A stretch of DNA of 64,000 bases, from contig NZ_JBFHJW010000002.1 of the NCBI RefSeq assembly GCF_041595635.1, forward strand, positions 62,001 through 126,000. Reading direction: 5' to 3'. Position numbers and translations under genes: made by a program. Below, in pieces: positions 8,683 to 17,454 of the stretch; position 1 is the stretch's first letter, and the number at the start of each line of letters is the position of its first letter. Source of the stretch: Labilibaculum sp041595635 (GTDB lineage: Bacteria > Bacteroidota > Bacteroidia > Bacteroidales > Marinifilaceae). The notes beneath the pieces are model-generated. The model saw only the letters and a program-made list of their open reading frames with translations. It did no database searches and was not told where the DNA came from.

Positions 8683-10392
8683 ATGCCACTAGATAAAATT
8701 GAAACTCCAGAGTACTTTATATGGGAGACTCATGGAATCCACACAGGAACAGGTAACGATCATGTAAAACATGGAGTTGATGAACTCGATAAAATAACCG
8801 AATTGGCCATTGCAAAAGGGCATCCTAATATTGCATTTATAATACATACACCAAGGCTAACCAGATATCGATATGCAGCCGAAAAACGTTTGGGTGTAAA
8901 ATTCATACGAGGAGATAATGCCTACTTTAACTATCCTAAGCAAATTGAAAAGCTCAAATCTAAATACAGCGATAAAATTAGCATTAGATTTGGAATTGAA
9001 TTAGAATGGTTAGGCCCTGATTTGGGCATGCAATGGAACCGTTCCAAAGTGTTTCAAGCTCAAGATGCAGATTATGTAGTTGGTTCCTTGCATTTCTCAC
9101 GCGAGGGAATTCCTTACGATGGATCCATAGAAGAAACCGAAGAGCTAATAAAAATAAGAGGTGGATTGGAAAATTATTGGCTTGGCTATATCGAGGAAAT
9201 GATCGAAATGGTTGATTCTACCTGGGATATGATTCAGGTAGTTGGTCATATTGATTTGCCTAAACTTTTTGCACCAATTCCAAAACCATTGTTAGAATTA
9301 GATCATTCCGATCATCTTTTGGCTCGTAGAATGCGTTTTCTCTTGGAGATGATTAGTGAATACAATCTTGCATTGGATGTAAATTTGGCTGGAATCAACA
9401 AAGGTTGTGGTATTTATCCTGATATATCTATTTTAAAAAGAGCCAAACAACTCGATATTTCAATTGCGCTTGGAACCGATACGCACACTATTCAAAATCT
9501 TGGAAATCATCACAAAACAGGCATTCAATATGCTCATGATGCAGGCTACAAGCACTACTTGAGTTTCTCAAAATGCATTCCCGAAAAACGTCCTTTACGC
9601 AATCAATCCTACAAAGAAGAGGAGTATAAAGTAATGAATTTAGGAATTGAAATGTTAAATCTTCGTTTTGAGGATAGCAAACAACGTCGCATTCCCAAAT
9701 TTTCATTTGGAGGAACATTTAGAACATTTCTCGAGCATCACAAAAATTCCACTTCATTAGGAGAATTTGAAGCTATTCGTATTCGTAAAGGAAATAAATC
9801 CATAACCATTAGCAATTCAATTCCACAGCATCCAAAAGAAAAAGTAAAAGGTTTGTTTTCTCATCATAAAGATGAACCTGGAGTATTGTCGATGATTTTT
9901 AATTCACTCGCCTCAGAGGAAATTAACGTTGAAACAGCCTACTTAAATTCAAATAACGATGGTACTGCAACTGCGTTTTTAACCCTTTCGGGTGATGATG
10001 ATTCCATTCATGAAGCTGTTGAGTTTGTGAAGGGAACAGGAGGCGATAGTTTTATCGAAATTCGAATTGGTGATAATCTGGAAATGCCACTTTTGCGAAA
10101 AGGGAAAAATTACGTGCTCGAAGTTGATGGTGTGAATTTGCCTGTCGCAATAAGCAAACAAATGATTCTATCTATTCATAACAATACTTCGGGAATTTTA
10201 CTGATTTTACTTTCTGCTTTAGCTTCTCAAAATATTAATGTTATAGACCTAAAATTAGGACACAGAGGACAGAAAGGATATGCAATTTTAAGTATCGAAG
10301 GCAATTCTCAAAATGCAAGTAATGTTTTAAGTAAACTGGGACCACAATTTTTTGAAACAACATATTTATCCTTAAAAGGAGTTGAAGAGTAA
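8683..10392 (+). CDS. PHP-domain phosphoesterase fused to two ACT-like domains
   Basis: The 569-residue protein has an N-terminal PHP metallohydrolase domain (about 10-310) of the histidinol-phosphatase type. Visible metal-ligand motifs are HGIHTG near residue 17, IIHTPR, GIELEW, GSLHFSREG, VVGHIDLPK and the late ALGTDTHT. After a linker, an ACT-like domain (about 385-455, with HHKDEPGVLSMIFNSLASEEINV) and a second one (about 490-560, with NNTSGILLILLSALASQNINV) follow. ACT domains usually bind amino acids or similar small molecules, so an allosterically controlled phosphoesterase is the simplest reading. The substrate is not known and no histidine operon is nearby. The first histidine pair is spaced HxxH, not the usual HxH. 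Confidence 0.75.
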   Translation: MPLDKIETPEYFIWETHGIHTGTGNDHVKHGVDELDKITELAIAKGHPNIAFIIHTPRLTRYRYAAEKRLGVKFIRGDNAYFNYPKQIEKLKSKYSDKISIRFGIELEWLGPDLGMQWNRSKVFQAQDADYVVGSLHFSREGIPYDGSIEETEELIKIRGGLENYWLGYIEEMIEMVDSTWDMIQVVGHIDLPKLFAPIPKPLLELDHSDHLLARRMRFLLEMISEYNLALDVNLAGINKGCGIYPDISILKRAKQLDISIALGTDTHTIQNLGNHHKTGIQYAHDAGYKHYLSFSKCIPEKRPLRNQSYKEEEYKVMNLGIEMLNLRFEDSKQRRIPKFSFGGTFRTFLEHHKNSTSLGEFEAIRIRKGNKSITISNSIPQHPKEKVKGLFSHHKDEPGVLSMIFNSLASEEINVETAYLNSNNDGTATAFLTLSGDDDSIHEAVEFVKGTGGDSFIEIRIGDNLEMPLLRKGKNYVLEVDGVNLPVAISKQMILSIHNNTSGILLILLSALASQNINVIDLKLGHRGQKGYAILSIEGNSQNASNVLSKLGPQFFETTYLSLKGVEE

Positions 10393-10409
10393 TTTAAATT
10401 TATTGCAAG

Positions 10410-10916
10410 TTGAGGCCTAAAATAACAGAGAAGTATGAAAAATATTTGGAGATCATTGAATTTTACAGAATTCAACCAAAGGTGGATGCTCTCCAAATAG
10501 AAAAAATAGAAGAATACCTTACCTTAATGAGTGCGCATTATCAGAATTTTTGTGCCGATATAGAGGATTGTATTGGATTGCCAGAGCCAGTTGAATTGGA
10601 AATTATTATGGATGTTTTAAATTCATATCTAAACGTAGTTGGAGAAGAAATTGTGAAAATTTTCCCTGAAGAAGTAAAAAGATTTTCACCTATAAATTTG
10701 CAATTTTCCAGCTGTTTAAACGAAGTACAGGCTATTGAACTGTATCGTAATTTTAATGGTTTACAAAGCGATTTTTATGGAATAAAAGATGATTTGGATG
10801 AAATTGAAAAAAATGTGTTTGAATCAAGTTTTATTAATGAATTTGCTGTTCTTACTAAAAAATTAATAAGCAGTATAAATTCTGATTTAATTGTACGAGT
10901 TGAAGATTTAATCTGA
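10410..10916 (+). CDS. Conserved-looking small acidic protein of unknown function (TTG start)
   Basis: This 168-residue reading frame begins with TTG at 10410, 17 bases after the stop of the PHP-ACT gene. No in-frame ATG occurs until about residue 40, so TTG is the likely start. The protein is acidic, predicted mostly helical, and has no membrane segment, signal peptide or recognisable motif. Tight spacing suggests co-transcription with the PHP-ACT gene. It meets the next gene tail to tail with a gap of only 9 bases. I do not recognise the family. Confidence 0.55.
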   Translation: MRPKITEKYEKYLEIIEFYRIQPKVDALQIEKIEEYLTLMSAHYQNFCADIEDCIGLPEPVELEIIMDVLNSYLNVVGEEIVKIFPEEVKRFSPINLQFSSCLNEVQAIELYRNFNGLQSDFYGIKDDLDEIEKNVFESSFINEFAVLTKKLISSINSDLIVRVEDLI

Positions 10917-10925
10917 GAAGAATAA

Positions 10926-11210
10926 CTAAACAGCTTTTTGAGGTAGAAATTCAATAGAAATAGGTTCTTCTTCTTCCAACTCTTTAATCATTTCAAATGA
11001 TTGGGATTCTAGAAATTCAAGTGCGCTTTCTTCACTTTTCCATCTCGAAAGAATAATGTGTTCGTCTCGATTACTAATGGGTTGGTAGATTTCACAAGAA
11101 AGTTCACCTCCAATTCGCCGGTATTCCAAGAACTGATCATAGGAATTCTTCCAGACAACGTAGTCTTTTATGGTTTGTTTAATTAATAGATAGATCATTT
11201 CAGATGCCAC
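10926..11210 (-). CDS. ABM-like small dimeric alpha/beta-barrel protein
   Basis: The 94-residue protein fits the antibiotic-biosynthesis-monooxygenase/DUF-type ferredoxin-like fold: a beta strand (MIYLLIKQTIKDYVVWKNSYDQFLEYRR), a middle strand pair (IILSRWKSEESALEFLES) and a C-terminal strand. Members act as small monooxygenases, haem-degrading enzymes or binding proteins. Without catalytic residues visible here the activity cannot be named. It is transcribed alone, leftward, convergent with the previous gene. Confidence 0.6.
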   Translation of the reverse strand: MASEMIYLLIKQTIKDYVVWKNSYDQFLEYRRIGGELSCEIYQPISNRDEHIILSRWKSEESALEFLESQSFEMIKELEEEEPISIEFLPQKAV

Positions 11211-11436
11211 ATTTTGTTGATTCTAAAGTGTTAAAAATCAACGAACCAGCTATCAGCTAATTGATTACAAGGTTTAAATTTAGGATGATTATCTTAATTT
11301 ATGAGATAAAATATTTTAATCTCTTTAAAAAATTTAAGGAAAATTAATAAAAAAAGATAAATTGAAAAAATACATTCCACTGATGGTGAAAAAAAATTGA
11401 CAAACAGAAAGTTGTACTAAAGTATTCATTTTGAGT

Positions 11437-12273
11437 TTAAGAATTCAATGCTTCAATCGGATTGGTGAATTTGAATTTATAATTTGTGGCCTCTAATTTG
11501 GCTGAACTAATTATTTTAAACGAACTTTTGCCATTAACAAACTTAGGTGCTTCGAAACCTCCAATTTTCGCGGCTTCCAAATAAAATTTTTCTCTACTTG
11601 GATGTTCAGGACAACAAGCATTATAAACGTTTCCCCACAAGTCATTACTTATCAGATGCATAATAATAGCAATGCAATCATCTTGATGAATTAAATTTAC
11701 TGGCGTACTGCCGTCTATTGCATTTTTTATTTGAGAGAAAAATCTGCCAGGTTTACGATCGTAGCCAATTAATCCACCAAAGCGAATTATACTAGTCTGG
11801 AAATTTGTTTGTTTTAAAAGCATATTCTCTACTTTTCTCAGTGCCTTTCCGCTGTTTTTATCAGGTGTTTGATTGTCTTTCTCATCAACAATTCTGTTTA
11901 AATTAGCATAAACCGAAGTTGAACTTATAAAAAGTACTTTTTTTAAGGAAGAATTTTTCAATTGCTTTAGTAATGATTTAAATTGTTCAGAATGAAATTC
12001 TTCAATATCGTCCCTTCGTTGTGGTGGAAAGTTGATCACGATAATTTCCGAATCAAAAAAGAGAGGATCAAAATCATTATTAATTTCGGGGTTCAGAAAA
12101 ATTTTAAAGGGAGAAATTCCTGCATTACTTAAAATCTTTAGTTTGTCAGCAGAAGGAGTAGAGCCTTTCACATAATAACCATTTTTTGTAAGAGTGTTTG
12201 CTAATGGAAAGCCCAGCCATCCACAACCCAGAATGCTTATGGTCTTATCTCGATTATATAACGTTTTATTCAT
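11437..12273 (-). CDS. NAD(P)-dependent epimerase/short-chain dehydrogenase-like protein (YeeZ type)
   Basis: This 278-residue protein has an N-terminal Rossmann motif (ISILGCGWLGFPLA), a VKGSTPSADK segment typical of the atypical YeeZ-like SDR group, ISSTSVYANL in place of the usual Ser/Tyr active-site region, and RFGGLIGYDRKPG. The C-terminal part reads HQDDCIAIIMHLI. Such proteins are annotated as nucleoside-diphosphate-sugar epimerases but most have no proven substrate. It is a single gene divergent from hemA across 285 bases. The assignment to the family is firm and the reaction is unknown. Confidence 0.75.
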   Translation of the reverse strand: MNKTLYNRDKTISILGCGWLGFPLANTLTKNGYYVKGSTPSADKLKILSNAGISPFKIFLNPEINNDFDPLFFDSEIIVINFPPQRRDDIEEFHSEQFKSLLKQLKNSSLKKVLFISSTSVYANLNRIVDEKDNQTPDKNSGKALRKVENMLLKQTNFQTSIIRFGGLIGYDRKPGRFFSQIKNAIDGSTPVNLIHQDDCIAIIMHLISNDLWGNVYNACCPEHPSREKFYLEAAKIGGFEAPKFVNGKSSFKIISSAKLEATNYKFKFTNPIEALNS

Positions 12274-12488
12274 ACAATTCTATCTAAATATATCGGTGAG
12301 TAAATTAATATTTAATTTAAACAATTAAATATTTTTAGTAATGATGTATAGCGTAAGTAGTTTAATCATTATGGCATTAAAGATATTAAAATCTTTATAG
12401 TGATTATTACTTATCTGCAGATACACAAAAGGAAAGGTAAAACATTCGCAAAGTATGGGAAACACAAGGAATTCTGAATAATTACATT

Positions 12489-12496
12489 TATCTTTG
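12489..12496 (+). promoter_or_regulatory. TAnnTTTG -7 element upstream of hemA
   Basis: TATCTTTG lies 62 bases before the hemA ATG and matches the Bacteroidota -7 consensus. No good TTTG -33 element is seen at the expected distance, so this is a partial match. Confidence 0.4.
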
Positions 12497-12558
12497 GCAA
12501 TGAATATACAAACACTTTAAGAAGAAGTCTAAGTGAGCTTCAAAATAAATTTCGTTTT

Positions 12559-13812
12559 ATGTCATCACAAATACGAGAAAATTTACAAAAATTATTTGTT
12601 TTAGGAATAAGTTACAAAAAGTCAGCTCTTGATGTTCGAGGGAAATTTTCATTAACCGCCGAACAACAGGAAAGTCTCTTGAATGAAGCAAAAGAAAATC
12701 AAATCGATGGTTTGGTTGTTTTATCAACTTGTAATCGAACAGAAATATACGCCCATACAAGTGAATCTGACTTTGTTGTTGACTTGTTTTTAAAATATTG
12801 CGAAGGGAATCGTGACGATTTTAACAGTAACGGTTATACTTTGTTTGGAAATGAATGTATTAATCACTTATATAAAGTTACCTCAGGCCTCGATTCGCAA
12901 ATTATTGGTGATTTTCAGATTGTTGGTCAGGTTAAAAATGCGGTACATTTATCCTCCGAAATGGGATTGGAGAATCCATTCTTAAATCGTCTTTTCTCAT
13001 TTGCATTTCAGGCTAGTAAAAAAATTAAAAATAGTACAGATATTAGTAAGGGTGCTGCTTCAGTTTCTCATGCGGCGGTTCAGTACATTAAGGATAAAGT
13101 TTCAACATTAGAATCATGTAATTTTTTATTGTATGGAACTGGAGATATAGGAAAAGATACTTGTGGAAATTTAGTTAAGCATATGAGTAATCGTTCTTTA
13201 ACTTTAATCAATAGAACGGTTGAAAAAGCTGAAACCCTGGCTAAAAAATTCAATATAAAATATCAAACGCTTGATAAATTAAGTGAAGAAGTAGCTAAGT
13301 CGGAAGTTATTATTGTTGCTACAGGAGCTTCTAAACCAACACTTTTGTTGGAAAATTTAGAAGGAAACAAAAGTTGTAAACTAATTTTGGATCTTTCGGT
13401 GCCACGTAATGTTGATTCTCAAATTGATAAATTAGACAATGTTTTAGTGATAACTGTTGATGAATTATCTAAACACATTTCTGGGGCAATAGAGCAACGA
13501 AAAGAATGCATTCCAATGGCTGAAGAGATTATTAAAGCTTCAATTGGTGAGTTTTATAGCTGGTTGGAAGTAAAATATTTATCTCCTGTTATTGTCGCTT
13601 TGAAAGAAAATTTGCACAAAGTACAAAAGAAAGAATTGGAGTATCATAAAAATAAATTGTCGGAAGATGAGTTGAAAAAGGTAGAACATATCACCAATAA
13701 TATTGTGAATAAAATTGCTCGTGCCTGCATCAATCACCTAAAAGATCATCACAAACAACAATCCACTCCGATGGAAACATTGGAAATGATATTTAAAGAT
13801 ATGGATTCGTAA
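12559..13812 (+). CDS. hemA: Glutamyl-tRNA reductase
   Basis: This NADPH-dependent enzyme reduces glutamyl-tRNA to glutamate-1-semialdehyde, the first step of C5-pathway tetrapyrrole synthesis. The 417-residue protein carries the active-site Cys58 in VLSTCNRTEIYA, the substrate-domain stretch VTSGLDSQIIGDFQIVGQVK, a Rossmann domain (about 170-310, NFLLYGTGDIGKDT) and a C-terminal helical dimerisation region. The usual N-terminal GxxHxTAPxxxRE motif reads GISYKKSALDVRGKF here, so the common histidine is a tyrosine. The gene is followed by a strong terminator, so it may be transcribed apart from hemC. Confidence 0.95.
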   Translation: MSSQIRENLQKLFVLGISYKKSALDVRGKFSLTAEQQESLLNEAKENQIDGLVVLSTCNRTEIYAHTSESDFVVDLFLKYCEGNRDDFNSNGYTLFGNECINHLYKVTSGLDSQIIGDFQIVGQVKNAVHLSSEMGLENPFLNRLFSFAFQASKKIKNSTDISKGAASVSHAAVQYIKDKVSTLESCNFLLYGTGDIGKDTCGNLVKHMSNRSLTLINRTVEKAETLAKKFNIKYQTLDKLSEEVAKSEVIIVATGASKPTLLLENLEGNKSCKLILDLSVPRNVDSQIDKLDNVLVITVDELSKHISGAIEQRKECIPMAEEIIKASIGEFYSWLEVKYLSPVIVALKENLHKVQKKELEYHKNKLSEDELKKVEHITNNIVNKIARACINHLKDHHKQQSTPMETLEMIFKDMDS

Positions 13813-13831
13813 AGCTTTGTAAGCTTTCGAT

Positions 13832-13867
13832 AAAAGCTATATAAACCTTGTTTTATATGGCTTTTTT
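13832..13867 (+). terminator. Intrinsic terminator after hemA
   Basis: A 14-bp stem (13832-13845 with 13852-13865, one G-T pair) with a 6-base loop runs into T residues. It lies between hemA and hemC and would limit read-through. Confidence 0.75.
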
Positions 13868-13909
13868 AGTTTAACTTTCAGAAGTTACACCCTTAGAAAA
13901 GAACCAATC

Positions 13910-14836
13910 ATGCCTTCTAAAAAGAAAATAGTAGTCGCAACTCGACCTAGCTTGTTAGCCTATACACAAACCATTCAAACCGTTGAATTACTTCAGAAAG
14001 CAAATCCTGATGTGGAATTTGAAGTCAAGAAATTTAGCACAAAAGGGGATCGTGTATTGAATCGTTCTTTAACCGAATTTGGAGGAACTGGTTTGTTTGT
14101 AAAGGAATTGGAACATGCTTTATTGGCAAATGAAGCCGATATTGCAGTGCACAGTTTAAAAGATGTGCCAAGCGCTCAACCTAGTGGGTTACGTTTAGGT
14201 GCATTCCCCGAAAGAGAAGATAGTCGCGATGTTTTTTTAACTCGTGAAGGCCTTGGTATCGATGAAATGCCTAAAGGTTTTATTTTAGGTACAGGAAGCC
14301 CACGAAGAAGAGTACAAATGGCTAATATTCGTGAAGATATAGAGTTTAAAGAAATTAGAGGGAACATTGATAGTCGCATTCAAAAGTTGCACGATGGTGA
14401 ATACGATGCCATTATATTAGCAGCTGCAGGGATGAACCGTTTGAATAAGGAATTTGATGAGAATTTACTTTTGGATGTGGATTTATGCATTCCAGCGATA
14501 GGACAAGGAGCAATAGCAATTGAATGTCGTAGTGCTGATGCTGAAACCCTCGAAATAATCAAACGAGTAAACCATCCTGAAACAGAGCAAGCTATTCTGG
14601 CCGAACGCGAATTTATGGCCGAAATAGAAGGCGGTTGCAAGTTTCCTCTGGCTGCACATGCCGTTGTCAGTAATCATGTACTTACGATGATTGCCATTGT
14701 GGGTGATTTAAAAACCAATCAATTTATTGTTGAAGAAATCGAAACTTCTGTTGATGAATCGCTTGAGAAATCTAAAGAACTTGCAATTCAAATGAAAAAT
14801 CAATGCAAAGACAAAGGAATTAATTTCTATATTTAA
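13910..14836 (+). CDS. hemC: Porphobilinogen deaminase (hydroxymethylbilane synthase)
   Basis: This enzyme joins four porphobilinogens into hydroxymethylbilane. The 308-residue protein has FSTKGDRVLNRSL, FVKELEHALLANEADIAVHSLKDVP, LGTGSPRR and the cofactor-attachment Cys243 in EIEGGCKFPLAAHA. The N-terminal motif normally written RxGTRxSxLAxxQ reads VATRPSLLAYTQT, a mild deviation. No hemD follows: the 175 bases to hemB are non-coding. Uroporphyrinogen-III synthase must be encoded elsewhere. Confidence 0.95.
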   Translation: MPSKKKIVVATRPSLLAYTQTIQTVELLQKANPDVEFEVKKFSTKGDRVLNRSLTEFGGTGLFVKELEHALLANEADIAVHSLKDVPSAQPSGLRLGAFPEREDSRDVFLTREGLGIDEMPKGFILGTGSPRRRVQMANIREDIEFKEIRGNIDSRIQKLHDGEYDAIILAAAGMNRLNKEFDENLLLDVDLCIPAIGQGAIAIECRSADAETLEIIKRVNHPETEQAILAEREFMAEIEGGCKFPLAAHAVVSNHVLTMIAIVGDLKTNQFIVEEIETSVDESLEKSKELAIQMKNQCKDKGINFYI

Positions 14837-15011
14837 ATTTATCTATGTAAATAGAAGACTAGTGATTCGAGTTTGTTTTGTGTTTTTAGTATTCAAAAAA
14901 ATATATTTCTACTAACATAGAAGTGTTGCGATCGATACTATTTTTTGTTGATTCCATTTAGGCAGAAAATAGACATTAATCATTTCACATCTGATATAAA
15001 AAATAAGCATT

Positions 15012-16004
15012 ATGAATTTAAGACCTCTTTTTCCAGAGACACGATTGAGAAGATTACGTTACAGCAAAGTAGTTCGGGATATGGTTGCCGAAACATCACT
15101 TTCTGTAGATAATTTAATTATGCCTCTTTTTGTATGTCCAGGAGAAAATGTTAAAAATGCAATAAAAAGCATGCCTGGAAATGATCAGTTATCAATTGAT
15201 TTATTGGTGAAAAAATGTGGTGAATTATTGGAATCGGGTGTGAAATCGATCATGCTTTTTGGTATTCCAGAATCGAAAGATGAAGACGGAACCGTAGCCA
15301 CACACGATCATGGTATTGTTCAGGATGCAACTAGAGCCATAAAGGCTACACATCCCGAAATGTTCGTTATTGCTGATGTTTGTAATTGCGAATATACAAC
15401 ACATGGCCACTGTGGAACTATTGTTGATGGTGATGTTGATAATGATCAGACTTTGGTTACACTAGCTGCACAAGCGGTATCATTAGCCCATGCGGGAGTT
15501 GATATGGTTGCACCTAGCGATATGATGGATGGTCGTATTGGATACATGAGAAAAGCCCTTGACGAGAATTGTTTCGAGAAAATGCCTATTATGGCTTACT
15601 CTGCAAAATATGCATCGGGTTTTTATGGTCCGTTTAGAGATGCTGCAGAAAGTGCGCCTAAATTCGGAAATCGTTCTACTTATCAAATGGATCCTAGAAA
15701 TAGTGACGAAGCCCTTCGCGAAGTAGAAATGGATATAGCTGAAGGTGCCGATCTTGTGATGGTTAAGCCAGCATTAAGTTACCTTGATGTGATTTATAGG
15801 GTGAAAAATGAATTTAATGTTCCAGTAGTTGCTTATAATGTAAGTGGTGAGTTTTCTATGGTGAAAGCTGCTGAAGCCAACGATTGGATTGATGGAAATC
15901 GCGTAATGATGGAGATCATGACCTCCATTAGGAGAGCAGGAGCAGACATTATTATTACTTATCATGCAAAAGAAGTTGCCGATATTTTAAATGGTAAATT
16001 GTAA
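15012..16004 (+). CDS. hemB: Delta-aminolevulinic acid dehydratase (porphobilinogen synthase)
   Basis: This enzyme condenses two 5-aminolevulinate molecules to porphobilinogen. The 330-residue protein has the zinc-type cysteine set C124, C126 and C134 (DVCNCEYTTHGHCG), the two active-site lysines K199 (AYSAKYASGFYGPFRDA) and K252 (MVKPALSYLD), and the substrate-binding VAPSDMMDGRIG. It is therefore a zinc-dependent form rather than the magnesium-only aspartate form. It lies between hemC and hemE, all on the same strand. Confidence 0.97.
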   Translation: MNLRPLFPETRLRRLRYSKVVRDMVAETSLSVDNLIMPLFVCPGENVKNAIKSMPGNDQLSIDLLVKKCGELLESGVKSIMLFGIPESKDEDGTVATHDHGIVQDATRAIKATHPEMFVIADVCNCEYTTHGHCGTIVDGDVDNDQTLVTLAAQAVSLAHAGVDMVAPSDMMDGRIGYMRKALDENCFEKMPIMAYSAKYASGFYGPFRDAAESAPKFGNRSTYQMDPRNSDEALREVEMDIAEGADLVMVKPALSYLDVIYRVKNEFNVPVVAYNVSGEFSMVKAAEANDWIDGNRVMMEIMTSIRRAGADIIITYHAKEVADILNGKL

Positions 16005-16084
16005 GAGAATTTATTTTTATTTAAAAGAATGAGCTTAGTAAAGTGATATTCAATTTTAAACGACAATTCATTGATAGTTAACAT

Positions 16085-17116
16085 ATGAGTCAATCCATTT
16101 TTTTAGATACGATTAACGGAATTACACGGGAGAGACCTCCTGTGTGGTTCATGAGACAAGCAGGTCGAATACTTCCTTCCTACATGAAATTGAGAGAGGA
16201 ATATGGTTTCAAACAAATGATGGAAACTCCAGATTTGGCAGCAAAGGTTACTTTATTGCCCATTCACGATCTGGGTGTTGATGCCGCTATTCTCTTTTCA
16301 GATATATTAGTGATTCCTGAAGCTTTGGGAATGGAATTGAGCTTTGAAGGAAAAGGTCCAAGTTTTGCTACTGCCTTAAAGGATGTTTCGGATCCATTGT
16401 CTTTTTTAATTGAGAAACCTGAGAAACTAGATCATATTTACAAAGCTATTGATTGTATTTTGGATACCAAACCAGTTAATATTCCATTGATTGGATTTTG
16501 TGGTGGTCCATTAACAACACTTTGTTATATGTATCAGGGATTTAGTCGGAATCAGAATTTTCCCGACTTTGTTCCTGCTATTTACCGAGACAAAGCTTTG
16601 ATGAAAAAAGTGGTTGCCAAGATTACTGAGATGAGTATTCATTATGCTCTTAAGCAAGTAGAACATGGAGTCAAAGCATTTCAACTGTTCGAAACTCACG
16701 CTGGTTTAATTCCTGTTGAATTGTACAAAGAAGTATTTTTACCGTCGGTAAAGGCTATCTTAACTGCTGTTCGTAAAACAGGGGTGAAAACCATTTATTT
16801 GCCTAAAGGTTTGGGGACAGGAATTAATATGGTGAATTACGATTTATGTGATTGTGTTAGTGTTGATTGGCAAATGCCATTGCATGAAGTTAGAGCCATT
16901 GTAGGACAAGAAATGATTATTCAAGGTAATTTTGATCCTCGTATTTTAGAAGCAACTCCACAGGCTATCGATCAGGAATTTGAGTACTTTTTGAATTATG
17001 GCCGTAAAGATCCCAAATGGATTTTTAATTTAGGACATGGTTTACTGCCAACCATTCCAGTTGAAAATGTAAAATATCTTGTGGATAAAGTGAAAAAATC
17101 TGACTGGGGAAGATAG
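16085..17116 (+). CDS. hemE: Uroporphyrinogen-III decarboxylase
   Basis: The enzyme removes four carboxyl groups from uroporphyrinogen III to give coproporphyrinogen III, committing the pathway towards haem. The 343-residue protein opens with the signature RPPVWFMRQAGRILPSYMKLR. It has AILFSDILVIPEALG with the key aspartate, GFCGGPLTTLCYM, and the C-terminal FNLGHGLLPTIPVENV. Presence of hemE means the organism goes beyond the sirohaem/cobamide branch towards haem or at least coproporphyrin. A terminator follows within 30 bases. Confidence 0.97.
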   Translation: MSQSIFLDTINGITRERPPVWFMRQAGRILPSYMKLREEYGFKQMMETPDLAAKVTLLPIHDLGVDAAILFSDILVIPEALGMELSFEGKGPSFATALKDVSDPLSFLIEKPEKLDHIYKAIDCILDTKPVNIPLIGFCGGPLTTLCYMYQGFSRNQNFPDFVPAIYRDKALMKKVVAKITEMSIHYALKQVEHGVKAFQLFETHAGLIPVELYKEVFLPSVKAILTAVRKTGVKTIYLPKGLGTGINMVNYDLCDCVSVDWQMPLHEVRAIVGQEMIIQGNFDPRILEATPQAIDQEFEYFLNYGRKDPKWIFNLGHGLLPTIPVENVKYLVDKVKKSDWGR

Positions 17117-17454
17117 ACTATAATGAATAAAAAATAAGAGTAGAGGTATCTGAAAAGGTACCTTTCCTTTTTTGTCTCGAAACGATTAATTTTTTAAGTA
17201 GAACCATCTCTTAAGTAAATAATTATCGATATACATATCTCAGATTTGTATATTCAGACAAAATACATCATATTCGATATATTAATATTCATTTCTTTTA
17301 GAGAGAAAAATGCTTTTTAAGTAGCATATTTTTTGCTTGTAATGTTAATAAAGAGTAGAAATAAAATCGCAATTAATCCCCTGAAAATAGCATTTTATCC
17401 ACTAAAATTGATAATTTAAGATTTTAGAAAATTATTACCGAACTCTATTAAACT
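17117..17454. other. Intergenic region (338 bases): terminator then AT-rich spacer
   Basis: The first 60 bases contain the hemE terminator. The rest is AT-rich, with loosely repeated ATATCGATATA/ATTCGATATAT stretches near 17225-17290, but no convincing promoter, RNA or small gene. Confidence 0.6.
17144..17173 (+). terminator. Intrinsic terminator after hemE
   Basis: AGGTATCT (17144-17151) and AGGTACCT (17156-17163) form an 8-bp stem with one G-T pair and a GAAA tetraloop, followed by TTCC and T6. Confidence 0.8.

Noticed and set aside
12374..12400. Short AAAGAT/ATCTTT inverted repeat upstream of hemA
   Set aside because: Stem of six AT-rich pairs only; expected by chance at this base composition.
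14380..14640. 86-codon minus-strand frame inside hemC
   Set aside because: Antisense shadow of hemC with no independent support; similar antisense frames in the fasciclin and RND genes were also dropped.
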